Source: Vanilla planifolia
Taxonomy: Eukaryota; Streptophyta; Magnoliopsida; Asparagales; Orchidaceae
Assembly: GCA_023846275.1 (NCBI GenBank)
Contig: JAIUJO010000160.1
Location: 313,809 to 377,808, forward strand
Reading direction: 5' to 3'
DNA length: 64,000 bases
The notes under the pieces: generated by a model
Databases searched by the model: none
What the model was told of the DNA's origin: nothing
What the model saw: the letters and a program-made list of their open reading frames with translations, nothing else
Made by a program: the position numbers and the translations under genes
Shown here: positions 13,701-24,951 of the stretch, one piece after another
How the letters are laid out: every line of letters begins with the position of its first letter
Numbering within the stretch: the stretch's first letter is position 1

Positions 13701-16700
13701 TTAATTATGAAATAAGATAAAAATGATAATTTAATTATATTAAGCATATTGAGATAAATCTAATTACATTTGTTTCCTCTATCAAAACTAATTTAAAATT
13801 ATCATAAATTAACAAAGTAAAAATAATAAACACAAACCAATTATTATTTTAATATTAAGTAGACCAATATTAAATTTAAAAAAAATAAATTGAAGCAATA
13901 AAATATGACAAAATTAAAGTTATTTAAAGGCACGTAATCAGATATTTAGAGTTATATAGTAATATTAACAAATTTAAGAAAAAAATTTTAAAAGTTGAGT
14001 TAAATTATATGGAAAAATTTTATTCTAAGATACTAATGTGGTAGAATGTAGCATCCTTAATTGTCAAGTGAAGTACACATGAACATTCCCAATAAAAAAG
14101 TTTAAATAACAGAATAATTGGAACGATATCTATTTGTTCTACATAAGACCTTATTAAGAATTAATACAAATTACAATTTAAATTTACATATATGATAATA
14201 AAGTATTGTTTTAAATTTAAGTAGATTTTTATTAAAGCTTAAAAAACATAAAGTAAAGAAATGCTATAAGATCAAATGAAAGCATTATAAAAAGGTCACA
14301 CGATAAAAGACTTATAATTCACAATAATACAACATAATCAAGGTGAAAATTTTAAAGAAAATAGGACAAATTCTATTGTAGAGTTGAATTTCACGATACT
14401 AATGGGATTGACTGTAAGAACCATGATTGTTGAATTAGGTGCAAAAAATGTCTAGTAAAATGCACCAAATCCATAGATAACTAAATATCAAAAAATTTTG
14501 AAATAAATATTTAATTGGATGATGTATACCAAGATGAGTCCAATGACATTTTAGTTGCTTCAATTATGCCTCCTTTACATTTTTAAAAAATATTAACATA
14601 ATAAATAGGAAAAAATAATAATAATGTAATACTTTGCTATTGAGTAACTTTATAATGAAATTAAAAATGTGATTAATTGAAGTTGTGTATAGTAAAAAAG
14701 GCAAAGAATTGAAAAATTTACACGACAAAAGATATAGACTTAAATAGAAATATAATGAAGTGAAAGTAAAACATGTGAAGAAATTAGTTAAATTATATGA
14801 TAAAGCAGCTTTCCAAGATACAACAGATATCAAGTGTAATTTTCTTTATTGTTTAATTATTTAAGAATAAAAATTCTCATAAAGTCTATTAAAAATCTAG
14901 AACAAACATTAAAAACAATCAAAATTTATGAATAATTTTATTTATCAATTAGATGAAATTTGTAATTACTCGAATTAGAAAAATTAAACAATCCTAAATT
15001 ATAAAAAATTATTATTTTAATGTTAACTAGATTTATATTTAAGGTAAATTGAAATTATATAAAAAAATTAGATTAATGTAAAGCAAACACTATAGAAGTG
15101 TTATAGATTAATAATAGTGCAATAAATTGAAGGCAGAAAAGTTTAAGAAATGAGCTAAATTGTATAAAAAATATCATTAAAAGGTACTAAAGAGATTGAG
15201 TGTGCCAAATGTCTTACAAAGCTTGCCAAAATCCTCAAAAATAAATATTTAAAAAATGAAAAATAAATTTTTAATTGATTAGAGCTTCTTGAGATGAGTT
15301 ACATGATGTTTCCTTATTCTTATAGAACATCATTTGGAATTAAAAAAAATTGACAATGTAAGCAAAATTGATTAAAAATTTAAAATAAAGTCAAATTATT
15401 TAAAATTTTAAAAATTAGATAAATTGAAGTAATGTAAAATAAACAAATAAAAGTGATGCAATGGTTTAGCATGAGGTTAATTAGTTTTACATAGCCATAT
15501 AAGTAAATTAACGAAAAAATTTGAAGAAAATGTAATAAGTTAAATGAGTAATTTGCATTCAAGAATATTAAGTAGATTGAGGATAACATCCTTAATCGTC
15601 AAATTATGTAGCTATTGAACAGTTTGTAATGTGAAGTAAAATCATAGAAATAAAAATAATTAAGAAAATATAAAATTAAATATTTAAAATGATAAAGCAC
15701 ATCGATATGAGTCCAACAATATTTGTTTCATCTTGCTCAAACGTCATTTAAAACTATTAGAAAATACGAAAATAAATGAGCACAAATAATAATAAAATAA
15801 TATTTAACAAAAATAAATTTATATTTAAATTATAGTGAGAGAAATTGATGTAATATAGTATGGGAAAGTCAAAGTAATCCAAAGGTGTTACAAAATAAAA
15901 TTTAGAGTTATATTCAAACAATACAAAGTTGAAGTGAAACATTTGAAAAAGGAGATAAGTTTTAGAAAAACGTACACTTATAAGATAATGTGCATACTGA
16001 AGGTGACATCATCAATCATCATATCATGCAAACATCAAAACGTTTCACGAAAAACTATAAAAAATAAAGTTTTAAAACAAAATAAAAAATGAATATTAAG
16101 TTTGAAATAACTCATCGACATGACTCCAAAGATATTGTGTCATGTCCATTAGACCTCATCTTGAATTATAGAAATTTAATGAAATACATAAGTATAAATT
16201 TAAAAATTTTGAATAAATTTATATTAAACTATTAATTAGGTAGACTAAAGCTATGTATATAGCCAAATTTGAAGAAATGAGATAAATAGTTTATGAAAGT
16301 TTTTTTCTAATGTAATAAGGATATCAAGCGTAGCATCCTCTTTAGCTATATTCGGTTTATATCATAATATTTTTCAATGTATTCTAAAAGTTTAGTAAAT
16401 GAAATTTATAGAAATGAAAACCAAATATCTATTTAAATAGATGTTGCTGAGGTGAGTCTAATGATATTTCTTGCTTCAATCAAACCTCATTTTTATTTAC
16501 TATAAATTATGAATTTAAATAAGCACAAATAGTAAAAGCATATTATTTTAATGTTAAGTAAATTGAAATTAAAGTAAAAATAGGTTAAATTATAAACATT
16601 TCATTAGAGGAGAAATTAAGTCATGTAATAATATAACAACATCAAAGAAAAGAAGTTGAAGAAATACATTAATTGTTACTTAAAATTATATTCCAAGATA

Positions 16701-18515
16701 CTAAAAAATTCAAACAAAAGACAAGACCAAAGGCAACAAAATAAAAAATCTAAAAATGTAAAAATGGGTACTTCATTGATTGCACTTGTCGTGAGGAGGC
16801 TAATGGCGATGGTTTCAAGTCAATTAGACTTTGTATTTAATTATTCTATGTTACTAGAGGAAATAAGAATAAATAATAGTAAATTAATTTTTTTAATATT
16901 GTGATATAATAAGCCTTACAAGAGTTAAAGTAAATTAAAGTAATACAAGCAAATCAAATCAATTCTCAGGTGACATTAGAGAAGAATTAGAGTTTCAAAG
17001 TAATATAATAAAACCAAAAGAAAAACTTTAAAAAATTTATATAAATTAAATAGGAAAGCTACATTCATAGACATTAAGCATATCTACTTATACATCCTCA
17101 AGTGATTGCACTTATGCCAATAAAATTGTCTTGTGAAGCTTGTTAAAAGCCATGAAATTAAAGTATTAAGAAATATAAAAAGTAAATAATTAGCTGATAA
17201 AAGCCAGTTGATGTGTTGAGCAATGTTTGCTTTATCTTGATTGCTCCTCGTTTGGAATACTACAAAGTACCAAAATAAATAATTATAAAAAAGGATAAAT
17301 TATTGTTTAATATTAAATAAATAAATATTAATTCTAGAATAATATAAATTGAGGCAAAGTAATGTTATCATGTGAATGTAATGTAAAAATCACATGATAA
17401 AAGATTTGGATTTACATTGTAATATTTAATTAAATTGAAGAGAAAAGTTGAAGGAATGAGAAAAATTACTAAAGAAATTTACATTCAAAAATAATATGTA
17501 GATAAAGGGTAACTTTATTGGTTGTTAAATTATGTTGTAGTTTAGAATCTCGATTGCTCCTCGTTTGGAATACTACAAAGTACCAAAATAAATAATTACA
17601 AAAAAGGATAAATTATTTTTTAATGCTAAATAAATAAATATTAATTCTAGAATAATATAAATTGAGGCAAAGTAATGTTATCATGTGAATGTGATGTAAA
17701 AATCACATGATAAAAGATTTGGATTTACATTGTAAAATTTAATTAAATTGAAGAGAAACGTTGAAGGAATAAGATAAATAACTAAAGAAATTTACATTCA
17801 AAATTAATATGTAGATAAAGGGTAACTTTATTGGTTGTTAAATTATGTTGTAGTTTAGAATTCCTCATAATGCACCCTAACGTCTACTTTATCTCCATCA
17901 AAGCATGTATATACCACCACAGAAAGTAAACAAGAAAAATTAAAAAAATTATTATTTTAAAATTAATTAGATAAATATAAAATCAAAAATATTATTAAAT
18001 TTAAACAATGTAATATCACAAAATCAAGGCGTTGTGAACATGACACATGAAGGGTATTAGTGTTTCATAGTTGTATAATAAAATCTAAGTGAAAGATTTG
18101 AACAATGAAAAATATTGTATAGTAAAGATACACTAGAAGATGCTAAGGAGATTAAATGTAATATAAAAAAATCTAAAAGTTAAAAGTCTTTAAAATATAA
18201 AAAAAATTTATTCGTATAGCACTTATCAAGATAACTACAACGATATTTGTTGTCTCCATCAAACCTTGTTAGGAATTTCTATAAACTACAAAAGAAAAGA
18301 AACTTAAATATTAACAAATGTTTTTTTAATATTTAGTAAATATATAATGTCAGAATGAGGTAAATTAAAGTAACATAGTATAACAAAATCTAAGTAATGT
18401 AAAAATCCCATGAGAGCAGAATTAGAGTTTCATGGTAATATAATAAAATCATAGAAACAAACTTAAAGAAAAGGGGCAAATTCTATAAAAATTTTGCATA
18501 TCAATATACGAACAA
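10715..18515 (+). repeat. Satellite, orientation A, block 2
   Basis: About 18 units of the monomer lie here in orientation A. The core landmark is recognisable near 11222, 11640, 12040, 12325, 13385, 13740, 14527, 15282, 15695, 16105, 16440 and 17205. Better-preserved cores occur at 13385 (CTCGATGAGATGAGTCTAAC) and 14527 (ACCAAGATGAGTCCAATGAC). The array contains a younger 313-base tandem duplication at 17239-17864. The 82-codon opening at 16656-16904 aligns with ordinary satellite landmarks (for example TAATGGCGATGGTTTCAAGT in place of CCAATGACATTTGTTTCATC) and is not a gene. Confidence 0.88.
17239..17864 (+). repeat. Tandem duplication, 2 x 313 bases, inside the satellite
   Basis: Copy 1 is 17239-17551 and copy 2 is 17552-17864. 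Both start GATTGCTCCTCGTTTGGAAT, and TATGTTGTAGTTTAGAAT near their ends lies at 17531 and 17844, exactly 313 apart, so there is no net indel. Only scattered substitutions separate the copies, whereas neighbouring satellite units are strongly diverged. The duplication is therefore far younger than the array. The unit is shorter than a full monomer. Confidence 0.9.
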
Positions 18516-19819
18516 AATGACATGTAAAAACCACAATCATTCATGTTTATTGCAAAACTTGTTATTAAACTTCATCTAAGATTTGTATTAGTAGTATCTA
18601 TTAAGGTTATTATTGTTTTTGTCCATTACTCATTTCAATGAAATTCCTCAACTACGATCATAATAAGGCCTACATGAAAAAATAGAAATATTTTATAAAA
18701 TTCATAGCTAGTTACATTGATGATATGGTGAACTTCTTGGAGCCTTTGTTTTGCAAAATCGTTCTCAAAGCATGTCTAATAGATCATATCAACCATTAAA
18801 ACGAAAATGACTAAACAATATCTACTTATTTTGTGGGGAAAACTGTCTTTTTGCCAAATAATAAAAAATAATAAAGTAGATAGAGAGAATTTAGTCATGT
18901 ATATAGAAGTAGACCATTAAAAAATGATATTATGATAGAATCATGGCCATTCTCTTTTGATGCATAAAATGAAATAAGAAATTGCCAACAATATAGACTT
19001 AAAGGAATTCCATCTCCAAAGGATACATGCTTCTTTGTGAAGGAATTTAAGGAAAACTTTATGGGACCAATAACTCTTTTGATACCAAAACGATCAAAAA
19101 GTATAGGAAAAAGGTAGAGCATTAAGTAGCAACTATGGATTGCTTCTAGTGAGAACGATTATTTATAACAAGCTTCTCACCAAAACCATCATCCTAAGAT
19201 TGAGCACCATAAAAAAAGATTGTAAAACTATTAAATGAATGGTTAACATGTTACACAAGTGAACTTTACAACTCATAAAACTTAATTTTATTCAAATTAA
19301 GACCTTTAGTTGGCCTAATACAACTAGTTTCGATGAACTCAAGTGCCTAATCCTATGATCCCTCCATTTTATTTTCAATATTATAAAATTTTGGGGAGAC
19401 TCCTATATTTGCAAAATTTTTTAAATAAGGTATATTATATGGATCATCATTTTTCAATCCCAAAGATTATATCAAAGTTGCCCTCCTTGATTATTTCCCA
19501 ATCGATACATTGTTAGAAAAAGGATCTAAAACTTTGTGATTATTATTTTTTCCCTAAGAAATTCCCATAAATGTATTTTATGGAATGATATTTGTTCCAT
19601 CTCCTGTTTCTTCACAAAGAAGCTTACTTACAATTAAAAAGGATTTATCAACTTTAATTACAAAAGCAAAACTTCTCTTTCACGATATTTGTTCTTTTTG
19701 GTGTTCTCAATACTTAATCGTGTCATTTACCACATTGAATATTTCCATTGTTAAGCTTATTGTAGTGATTTAACTCTTATTTCTTACTTCTTTTATATTA
19801 TAACTTCTTAGTTATAATG
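18516..19819. other. Non-satellite block at a fold-back centre, possibly a decayed retroelement
   Basis: About 1.3 kb has no satellite landmarks and is visibly less AT-rich than its surroundings. It lies exactly between an A arm ending at a TTGCATTCCAAGATAC-like segment (about 18500-18515) and a B arm starting at the mirror position (about 19820). Plus-strand reading frames between stops are only weakly suggestive. At 19005-19115 the translation includes FMGPITLLIPKRSKS, where the LIPK part recalls the LIPK segment of LINE reverse transcriptases. At 19160-19200 it includes IIYNKLLTKTIILRLS, which loosely recalls the next reverse-transcriptase segment. The plus-strand 62-codon opening at 19585-19773 (codons for VSSQRSLLTIKKDLSTL) has no family I recognise. 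A degraded LINE is a guess; the block could equally be unrelated nuclear DNA. Confidence 0.35.
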
Positions 19820-21119
19820 GTGTACAACTTTCTTATATAATTTAACATATTTTTTGAATTTTTTCTTTTATTTCGTTATAAATCTCACACTAAATCTTCT
19901 CCAGTGTAACACTTAGATCGATTCTGTTAGTTTTGGCACAATGATTCAATTTATATAATTTTTGCTTTAATATATTTTTACTTAGTATTTAAAAATAAGG
20001 TAATATTATTTGTAATTATCTAATTGAGATGTAATAAACATCATTTTTGCTTATATGAATTAGCTATATCAAATGAAATAGTCATTTAAATATAATTAAA
20101 TATTTTGAATTTTTAGTATTTTGGCATTTCTTAATTCCTTCCTTATTGCACATTTGAAGATGTGCACTTGATTTCCTTATATATTGCTATGTTATTGTCT
20201 TAAAAAATTTATCCCCAATTTTAGAAAATAATTTGGTTCAATTACAACATAAATGCAAAGCCTTTCTTATGTGACCACTACATCTTTTTAACTTACTGAA
20301 ATTATATTGCTTCAATGCTTCTTATTTCAGGATTAATATATAATTATTTAATATTTTAAATATTATTTTTTATTACTTAAGTCATTTTTCATTTGTAATT
20401 AGTAGTATATTCAAAAGAGTCTTAACCGTGATTAAACAATTGTCGTTACACTTTACTCAACTAGCCCATAACTTTAAATAAATATTTTAACATTTTCAAA
20501 TATTCCATTAATTTAGGGGTTTAGTTGGGTTTTGCAAGTTGTTTTGATTCACATGATTGATATCAATGATGTCCTACTCTCCTAAGCTATTAGGAAGTAA
20601 TTTATGTTTATATAATTCGTCTCAATTGTTGAAATTTTTGGCTTTAATTTTGAGAAATTACTATAAAATTCTAATTCCTCTTTTATGTCACAAATATCTT
20701 ACTTATTTTTGTTATATTTCATTTCTTTAACTTTTCGCTTCTCATCTTTATTATATATTTGGTTAAAACTAAAAAATAATTTTTTTAATTTTTATGCTTA
20801 TTTAGTAGTGAAGTTATTAGTAACTCTAATGTGGTCCAACCAAGATAAAACAAATTTTATGAACTCATCTCAATGAGCTTTATTCAATAATATTATTCAT
20901 TTTAATATTTTAAAATTATATATAATCAAAAAATTTGACATTTTTTAATAAATATTTTGATTAATATAAGATTTGATGATTGAGGATGTTACACTCCATC
21001 TCCCTAACATCTCTATATGTATTCTTCCCATAAAATTATCAAATTTCTTCAAAGTTTTACTTTGATTTAACATTAATAATATAGTACTCTAGCTCTCCTT
21101 TCACATGACTATTACATAT
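19820..21119 (-). repeat. Satellite, orientation B, block 2a
   Basis: Orientation B satellite resumes at ACAACTTTCTTATATAATTT, equivalent to the consensus GCAACTTTCCCATACAATTT. About three units follow. The core recurs near 20450 and 20862, the latter reading GAACTCATCTCAATGAGCTT. The block is cut at 21119 by the solo LTR. The satellite sequence up to 21119 and that after 22927 join correctly within one monomer once the LTR and one CATAT copy are removed. Confidence 0.88.
21115..21119 (+). other. Target-site duplication, left copy
   Basis: CATAT immediately precedes the LTR 5' end (TGTTACACCC). The same five bases follow its 3' end at 22928-22932. Five bases is the usual integrase-made duplication for plant LTR retrotransposons. 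Confidence 0.85.
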
Positions 21120-21999
21120 TGTTACACCCTTCTGTTTTGATGAGTCAAGCATAAATGTGTATATTTTATTTGGGCTTGATTTTAAGTAAAATTGTTACTA
21201 ATTAATTAAATCAAGCCATGTAATTTAGATGTTTAAAATAATGGTCTCTAAGGACCTTGAGGTCATGGCATACTTCAAGGAAATTTGAGACAAGCACAAG
21301 ATTGTTTATAGTTGAATTTCTTTTTATTTCTCTTGAATTTCATATATCCAAACTTTGAGATTATGAGACAGCACTAGTTAGTATTAACATTTAAAAATAT
21401 TATAAAGTTATTTAATACTGAATTTTTTATTTTTGTGGGCCAAGCATATTTGACAAAATGTATAGACATTGGTATTTGAATTTTTAATATTGCTTTGACA
21501 TTGTTTTTCATGAATTTCTTTTCATTGCCTATTTAAATAATTATAATACTATAAGAATATAAAATTATCTTTATACACTTATATTCAAATTTTTGGCACA
21601 AATAATTCGTCAAAAATACCCTAAAATAGTTGAAGTCTCGGAAAATGCACTGTAGCAATTGGGCGGGGTCGACCAGGCACGAAAACAGCCCGTCTAGGTC
21701 TTTTAGAAATTAAAAATTTAATTTAAAAATAAAAATTTGTTTTGACTAGAGAAGGCCGAGCCAAGCCCGCCCAAAGCCCGCCGAGAGGAGCTCGGCTAGG
21801 TCAAATTGCAGCGCGGTCAACAGTCAATGAACAATGCTTGGCTAAGTCAACCCGAACCAGGTGATCAAGTCCTGGTCAAGGAAGGGGGGAGCCAACCCCA
21901 AAGAGGCTCGCAATGTAAATAGGGTGGATTTCTTACATAGCGCTCCAACACTTCCGCATACGCAATGTGGGACTAAATATCCAAGTTTCAGCCTTTGCG

Positions 22000-22240
22000 G
22001 GATCCAATGGCTCAGATCAAGCCCCCCTGGATCCAACGCACAGGATTCATCCCGTAGGGTAAAATATGTGTCGTTCATCTTTCCACCCAGATCCTACGCA
22101 CAGGATTAAATCGCGTAAACAGTAATCACGAGATTTAATCTTTGTCGTTCGATCACGTGCCCGGATCCAACGCTTTGGATTAAGCCCGAACGGTAAAATG
22201 CGTAAATCAATCTACGTCGTTCGTTTTTGGGCATAGATCA
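22000..22240 (+). repeat. Degenerate tandem repeats in the LTR U3 region
   Basis: GGATCCAACGCAC-like units begin at 22000, 22029, 22089 and 22163. The units at 22029 and 22163 also share a GGTAAAAT and a following TCGTTC. Unit lengths vary from about 29 to 75 bases. One unit contains the G-box hexamer CACGTG at 22154-22159. Repeated U3 motifs of this kind often act as enhancers in plant LTRs; that role is inferred here. Confidence 0.65.
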
Positions 22241-22327
22241 AACGGTGGCTGTTTTCCGTCCGTTGCCCAAACTGCTAATTAATTTTTGGAGCCATTGGGG
22301 GTGTTTTTAGAGTTCAAATTTGAGCTC

Positions 22328-22335
22328 TATAAATA
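22328..22335 (+). promoter_or_regulatory. TATA box of the LTR promoter
   Basis: TATAAATA sits in the context CTCTATAAATAGG, about 600 bases before the LTR 3' end. This is a sensible position for the U3/R boundary of a long Copia LTR. Transcription would run rightwards, out of the LTR into the satellite. Whether it is active is unknown. Confidence 0.7.
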
Positions 22336-22646
22336 GGAAAAATTGATGTATTTTTCAGTTTAACCTTTGCTAAATTTTCCAAAGATTTCAGATCTCAAAA
22401 TTCGAGCACTCAAGCAAAAACGGTGCATCCAAGCTCAAAAAGCAAAGCGGTAAGAAGGCTATTGGAATTAGAGGTTTTTCAATTATTTCTCAATTTCTAT
22501 CCCTCTAATTTGTCGATTGTGTGTGCCTCCTCTTTTCTCCTATTTCTCTTAAGTTTTTTGCCAATCGTTGTACTTTTCGTTTTGGGGCAAGGGCATCCCG
22601 GCAATAGTGCTAAAGCCTTGGGTTTGAGTTGAGCCCAGTTCAAACT

Positions 22647-22704
22647 CAAGTAGGTTTGGGATTAGCCGTAGTAAAAATTCCAAGTAGGTTTGAGGTGAAC
22701 CGTA
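22647..22704 (+). repeat. 34-base repeat pair in the LTR R/U5 region
   Basis: CAAGTAGGTTTGGGATTAGC at 22647 and CAAGTAGGTTTGAGGTGAAC at 22681 both end in CGTA and lie 34 bases apart. They form a short imperfect tandem repeat in the part of the LTR downstream of the TATA box. No function is known to me. Confidence 0.7.
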
Positions 22705-22927
22705 CGAAAAACCTCACTTGTAATCCGTTGCATTTAGTGGATTTTTCCCAACACCGGTTGGGGGTGGACGTAGACTCGGTTTTGAGTCGAACCACTTAAA
22801 AATTTGTGTGTTTAACTCTCTTTACTCTTGGTTAAATGTTTTTAAGTTTAATTTTGAAATTCATAAAATTTTAAATACACAATTCACCCCCCCCTCTTGT
22901 GGGATTTTCGTAGCACGAAACACTTCA

Positions 22928-22932
22928 CATAT
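22928..22932 (+). other. Target-site duplication, right copy
   Basis: CATAT directly follows the LTR end CACTTCA and matches 21115-21119. The satellite continues immediately after it. Confidence 0.85.
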
Positions 22933-23485
22933 CTATGATTTTTTTCAAATTTCATTACCTCAATTTATCTTATATCGACTTTAATATGCATTTATTTGAT
23001 ATTAGAATAAAAAACTAATGTTATCTATATTAGTTGCTTTTGTAATTCATAATAACTTTTATTGTGGTTTGATCAATAGAAGACAAATATGATTAGCTCA
23101 TTTGAACCAACTCATCTCAATGATTTTTTTAAAGTTCACTACCTCAATTTATCTTCTATCAACTTTAATATGCATTTATTTGATATTAGAATAAAAAATT
23201 AATGTTATCTATATTAGTTGCTTTTGTAATTCATAATAACTTTTATTGTGGTTTGATCAATAAAACACAAATATGATTAGCTCATTTGAACCAACTCATC
23301 TCTATGATTTTTTTAAATTTCATTACCTAAATTTATCTTATCTCAACTTTAATATGCATTTATTTGATATTAGAATAAAAAATTAATGTTATTTATATTA
23401 GTTTCTTTTGTAATTCATATTAACTTTTATTGTGGTTTGATCAATAAAAGACAAATATGATTAGCTCATTTGACCCAACTCATCT
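22933..23485 (-). repeat. Tandem triplication, 3 x 184-185 bases, of part of the satellite
   Basis: Three near-identical copies lie at 22933-23117, 23118-23301 and 23302-23485. Each starts near TATGATTTTTTT, contains TTTAATATGCATTTATTTGA and GTGGTTTGATCAATA, and ends CCAACTCATCT. The unit is under half a monomer: it runs from the CTTCAATTTATCTC region to the CTCATCTC core and then jumps back. After copy 3 the sequence skips to the ATTACTATG region. The copies differ by only a few substitutions, much less than neighbouring units do. The left edge of copy 1 coincides with the right target duplication of the LTR. Confidence 0.9.
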
Positions 23486-24384
23486 CAATTACTATGCAAT
23501 TCTAAATTTGTCCAATTATGACCTTTACATCACTTTTATTTGATTAATTACAATACTTTAATTCACATAATTTTACCAATAATATATATTTACACATAAT
23601 AAAAAATTAATTTAATATTTTTATATGCTATTTTACTTCACTAATTCGCTATAATTCCAAGCTTTCTCTGATGAAGATGAAGCAAACCCTTTTAAACCAA
23701 GGTTAATGATCGAGAATGTCACACTTGATCTTCTTAATATATTGGATCGTGAAATTCTTGTAAAATTTTTCTCTTTTATTTTTTATTTTGTTTTGTTTTA
23801 TTTTTTTTACTAGAAAAGTCTAATTTTCTTATCTTGCGGCCCTTAATTAGGTTTTATTTTATTGTTTCCATTTACATTATTTCAGTTCTAATAAATAACT
23901 ATATTTTACTAAAAAAAAATTTTTTTCTTTAACATTGACAGATCAAATAACTAAAAACAAGTTTTGATAGAGAGGAAATAAGCATTTTTGGAGTCATCTC
24001 GATGAGCTTTATTGAATAAAATACATTACTTTTTATGTTTTTAATTGACTTATTTCCTATTATTTTAATTTGTTTTAGAGAAATTTCAATTTGTACCAAA
24101 CTAGATGGTCAATGATCTTACGTTGAATCTCTTTTGTAGTTTTAATTTCAAATTTAACTTATGACTAATCTCATCTAACTTTTTACTTTGATTTGGTCAT
24201 ATGACTATCAAACTCTAATTCTATTCTCATATATCCTTAACCTTGATTTGACTTGGTCATATTAAAGTATTCAATATATATGATTTCAGCATAAATTTAT
24301 ATTTACTTAATATTTTAAAATATAATTTTTATTTTTTATATATATGCTTACTTTGTTAATTGATAGGGAATAAAAATTTGATTC
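23486..24384 (-). repeat. Satellite, orientation B, block 2b
   Basis: About two further units of orientation B lie here. Recognisable landmarks are GAGAATGTCACACTTGATCT (23711), GGAGTCATCTCGATGAGCTT (23990) and AACTCTAATTCTATTCTCAT (24209). The block fades into the LINE 5' end around 24370-24395. The exact edge is uncertain because I could not find a clean target duplication. Confidence 0.85.
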
Positions 24385-24951
24385 AAACAACCATCAGTGA
24401 TTGCATCCAGCGATGGAGGCATCCCGCCAGAAAACCAACGAGCAAGTTCCTGAAAATCCGGGAAGCCACTGTCTCTTTAGGCGTGCGGCCGGGCCACGCA
24501 CGGGCGCGATTTCCTCAACTTGGTGTTTTACTGGCCTTTCTACTATTCATTTTACAATTTGGGCTCAACTCGCGCAGCGTGCAGGTACGGTTCGAACTTT
24601 CCCTCTCTTAGGGTTTCTCTGCGATTGCGTGTGCACGGCGCTGCGGGAGGTTGAAGACGACCGTTGGCGCACTGCTGTATTTTGAATTGCGATGCACGTG
24701 CATGGGAGGCGCTGGTATAGTATTAAAGTAATTGTTCTTCCGCGGTACATCTTATCTTGCGCAGGTGCCACCCTGTTCATTTTGCACGTGCGTGAAGGTT
24801 TCCTCGCGTGGCCTGTTGCTGTGATTTGTGCTGCGTAACCTTTATTGGACGGCACGTGATACTCTTCATCCATTCCATGGTGCCTTGTTTTTCAATTTGA
24901 TTCTAATTGTGTTGTAACTACTATTTGGTTTTGGATTATTTCTTTGTCATT
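24385..24951 (+). other. LINE 5' leader, probable internal promoter region
   Basis: This GC-rich stretch before the ORF1 start has many CpGs (for example GCGTGCGGCCGGGCCACGCA at 24481-24500) and CACGTG hexamers. Full-length LINEs normally carry an internal promoter in this leader, but no specific promoter element can be assigned. Openings on both strands here are not supported as genes. Confidence 0.5.

Larger units (their letters stand above)
21120..22927 (+). mobile_element. Solo LTR of a Copia retrotransposon, SIRE/Maximus-like
   Basis: This 1808-base element starts TGTTACACCCTTCTGTTTTG and ends CACTTCA, giving the TG...CA termini of an LTR. It is flanked by perfect CATAT duplications. 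From knowledge of the family, three features point to the SIRE/Maximus branch of Copia: the early GTTTTGATGA, the C-rich ATTCACCCCCCCC tract near the 3' end (22881-22892), and the CACTTCA terminus. It carries a GC-rich U3 middle (21655-22290), a TATA box at 22328 and a transcribed leader region after it. No primer-binding site, gag, pol or second LTR adjoins it, so it is a solo LTR left by recombination between the two LTRs of a full element. Small openings within it (for example 21861-22109 and 22423-22632) are not genes. Confidence 0.85.

Noticed and set aside
16656-16904. 82-codon opening with a less AT-rich middle
   Set aside because: The odd middle aligns with ordinary monomer landmarks, so it is diverged satellite, not an inserted gene.
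18709-18735. YIDDM-like translation suggesting a Copia reverse transcriptase
   Set aside because: The residues around it do not match reverse-transcriptase context, and stops surround it. The match is too short to count.
21842-22109. Overlapping openings on both strands in the LTR
   Set aside because: They lie in the GC-rich U3 part of the LTR, which is non-coding in Copia elements.
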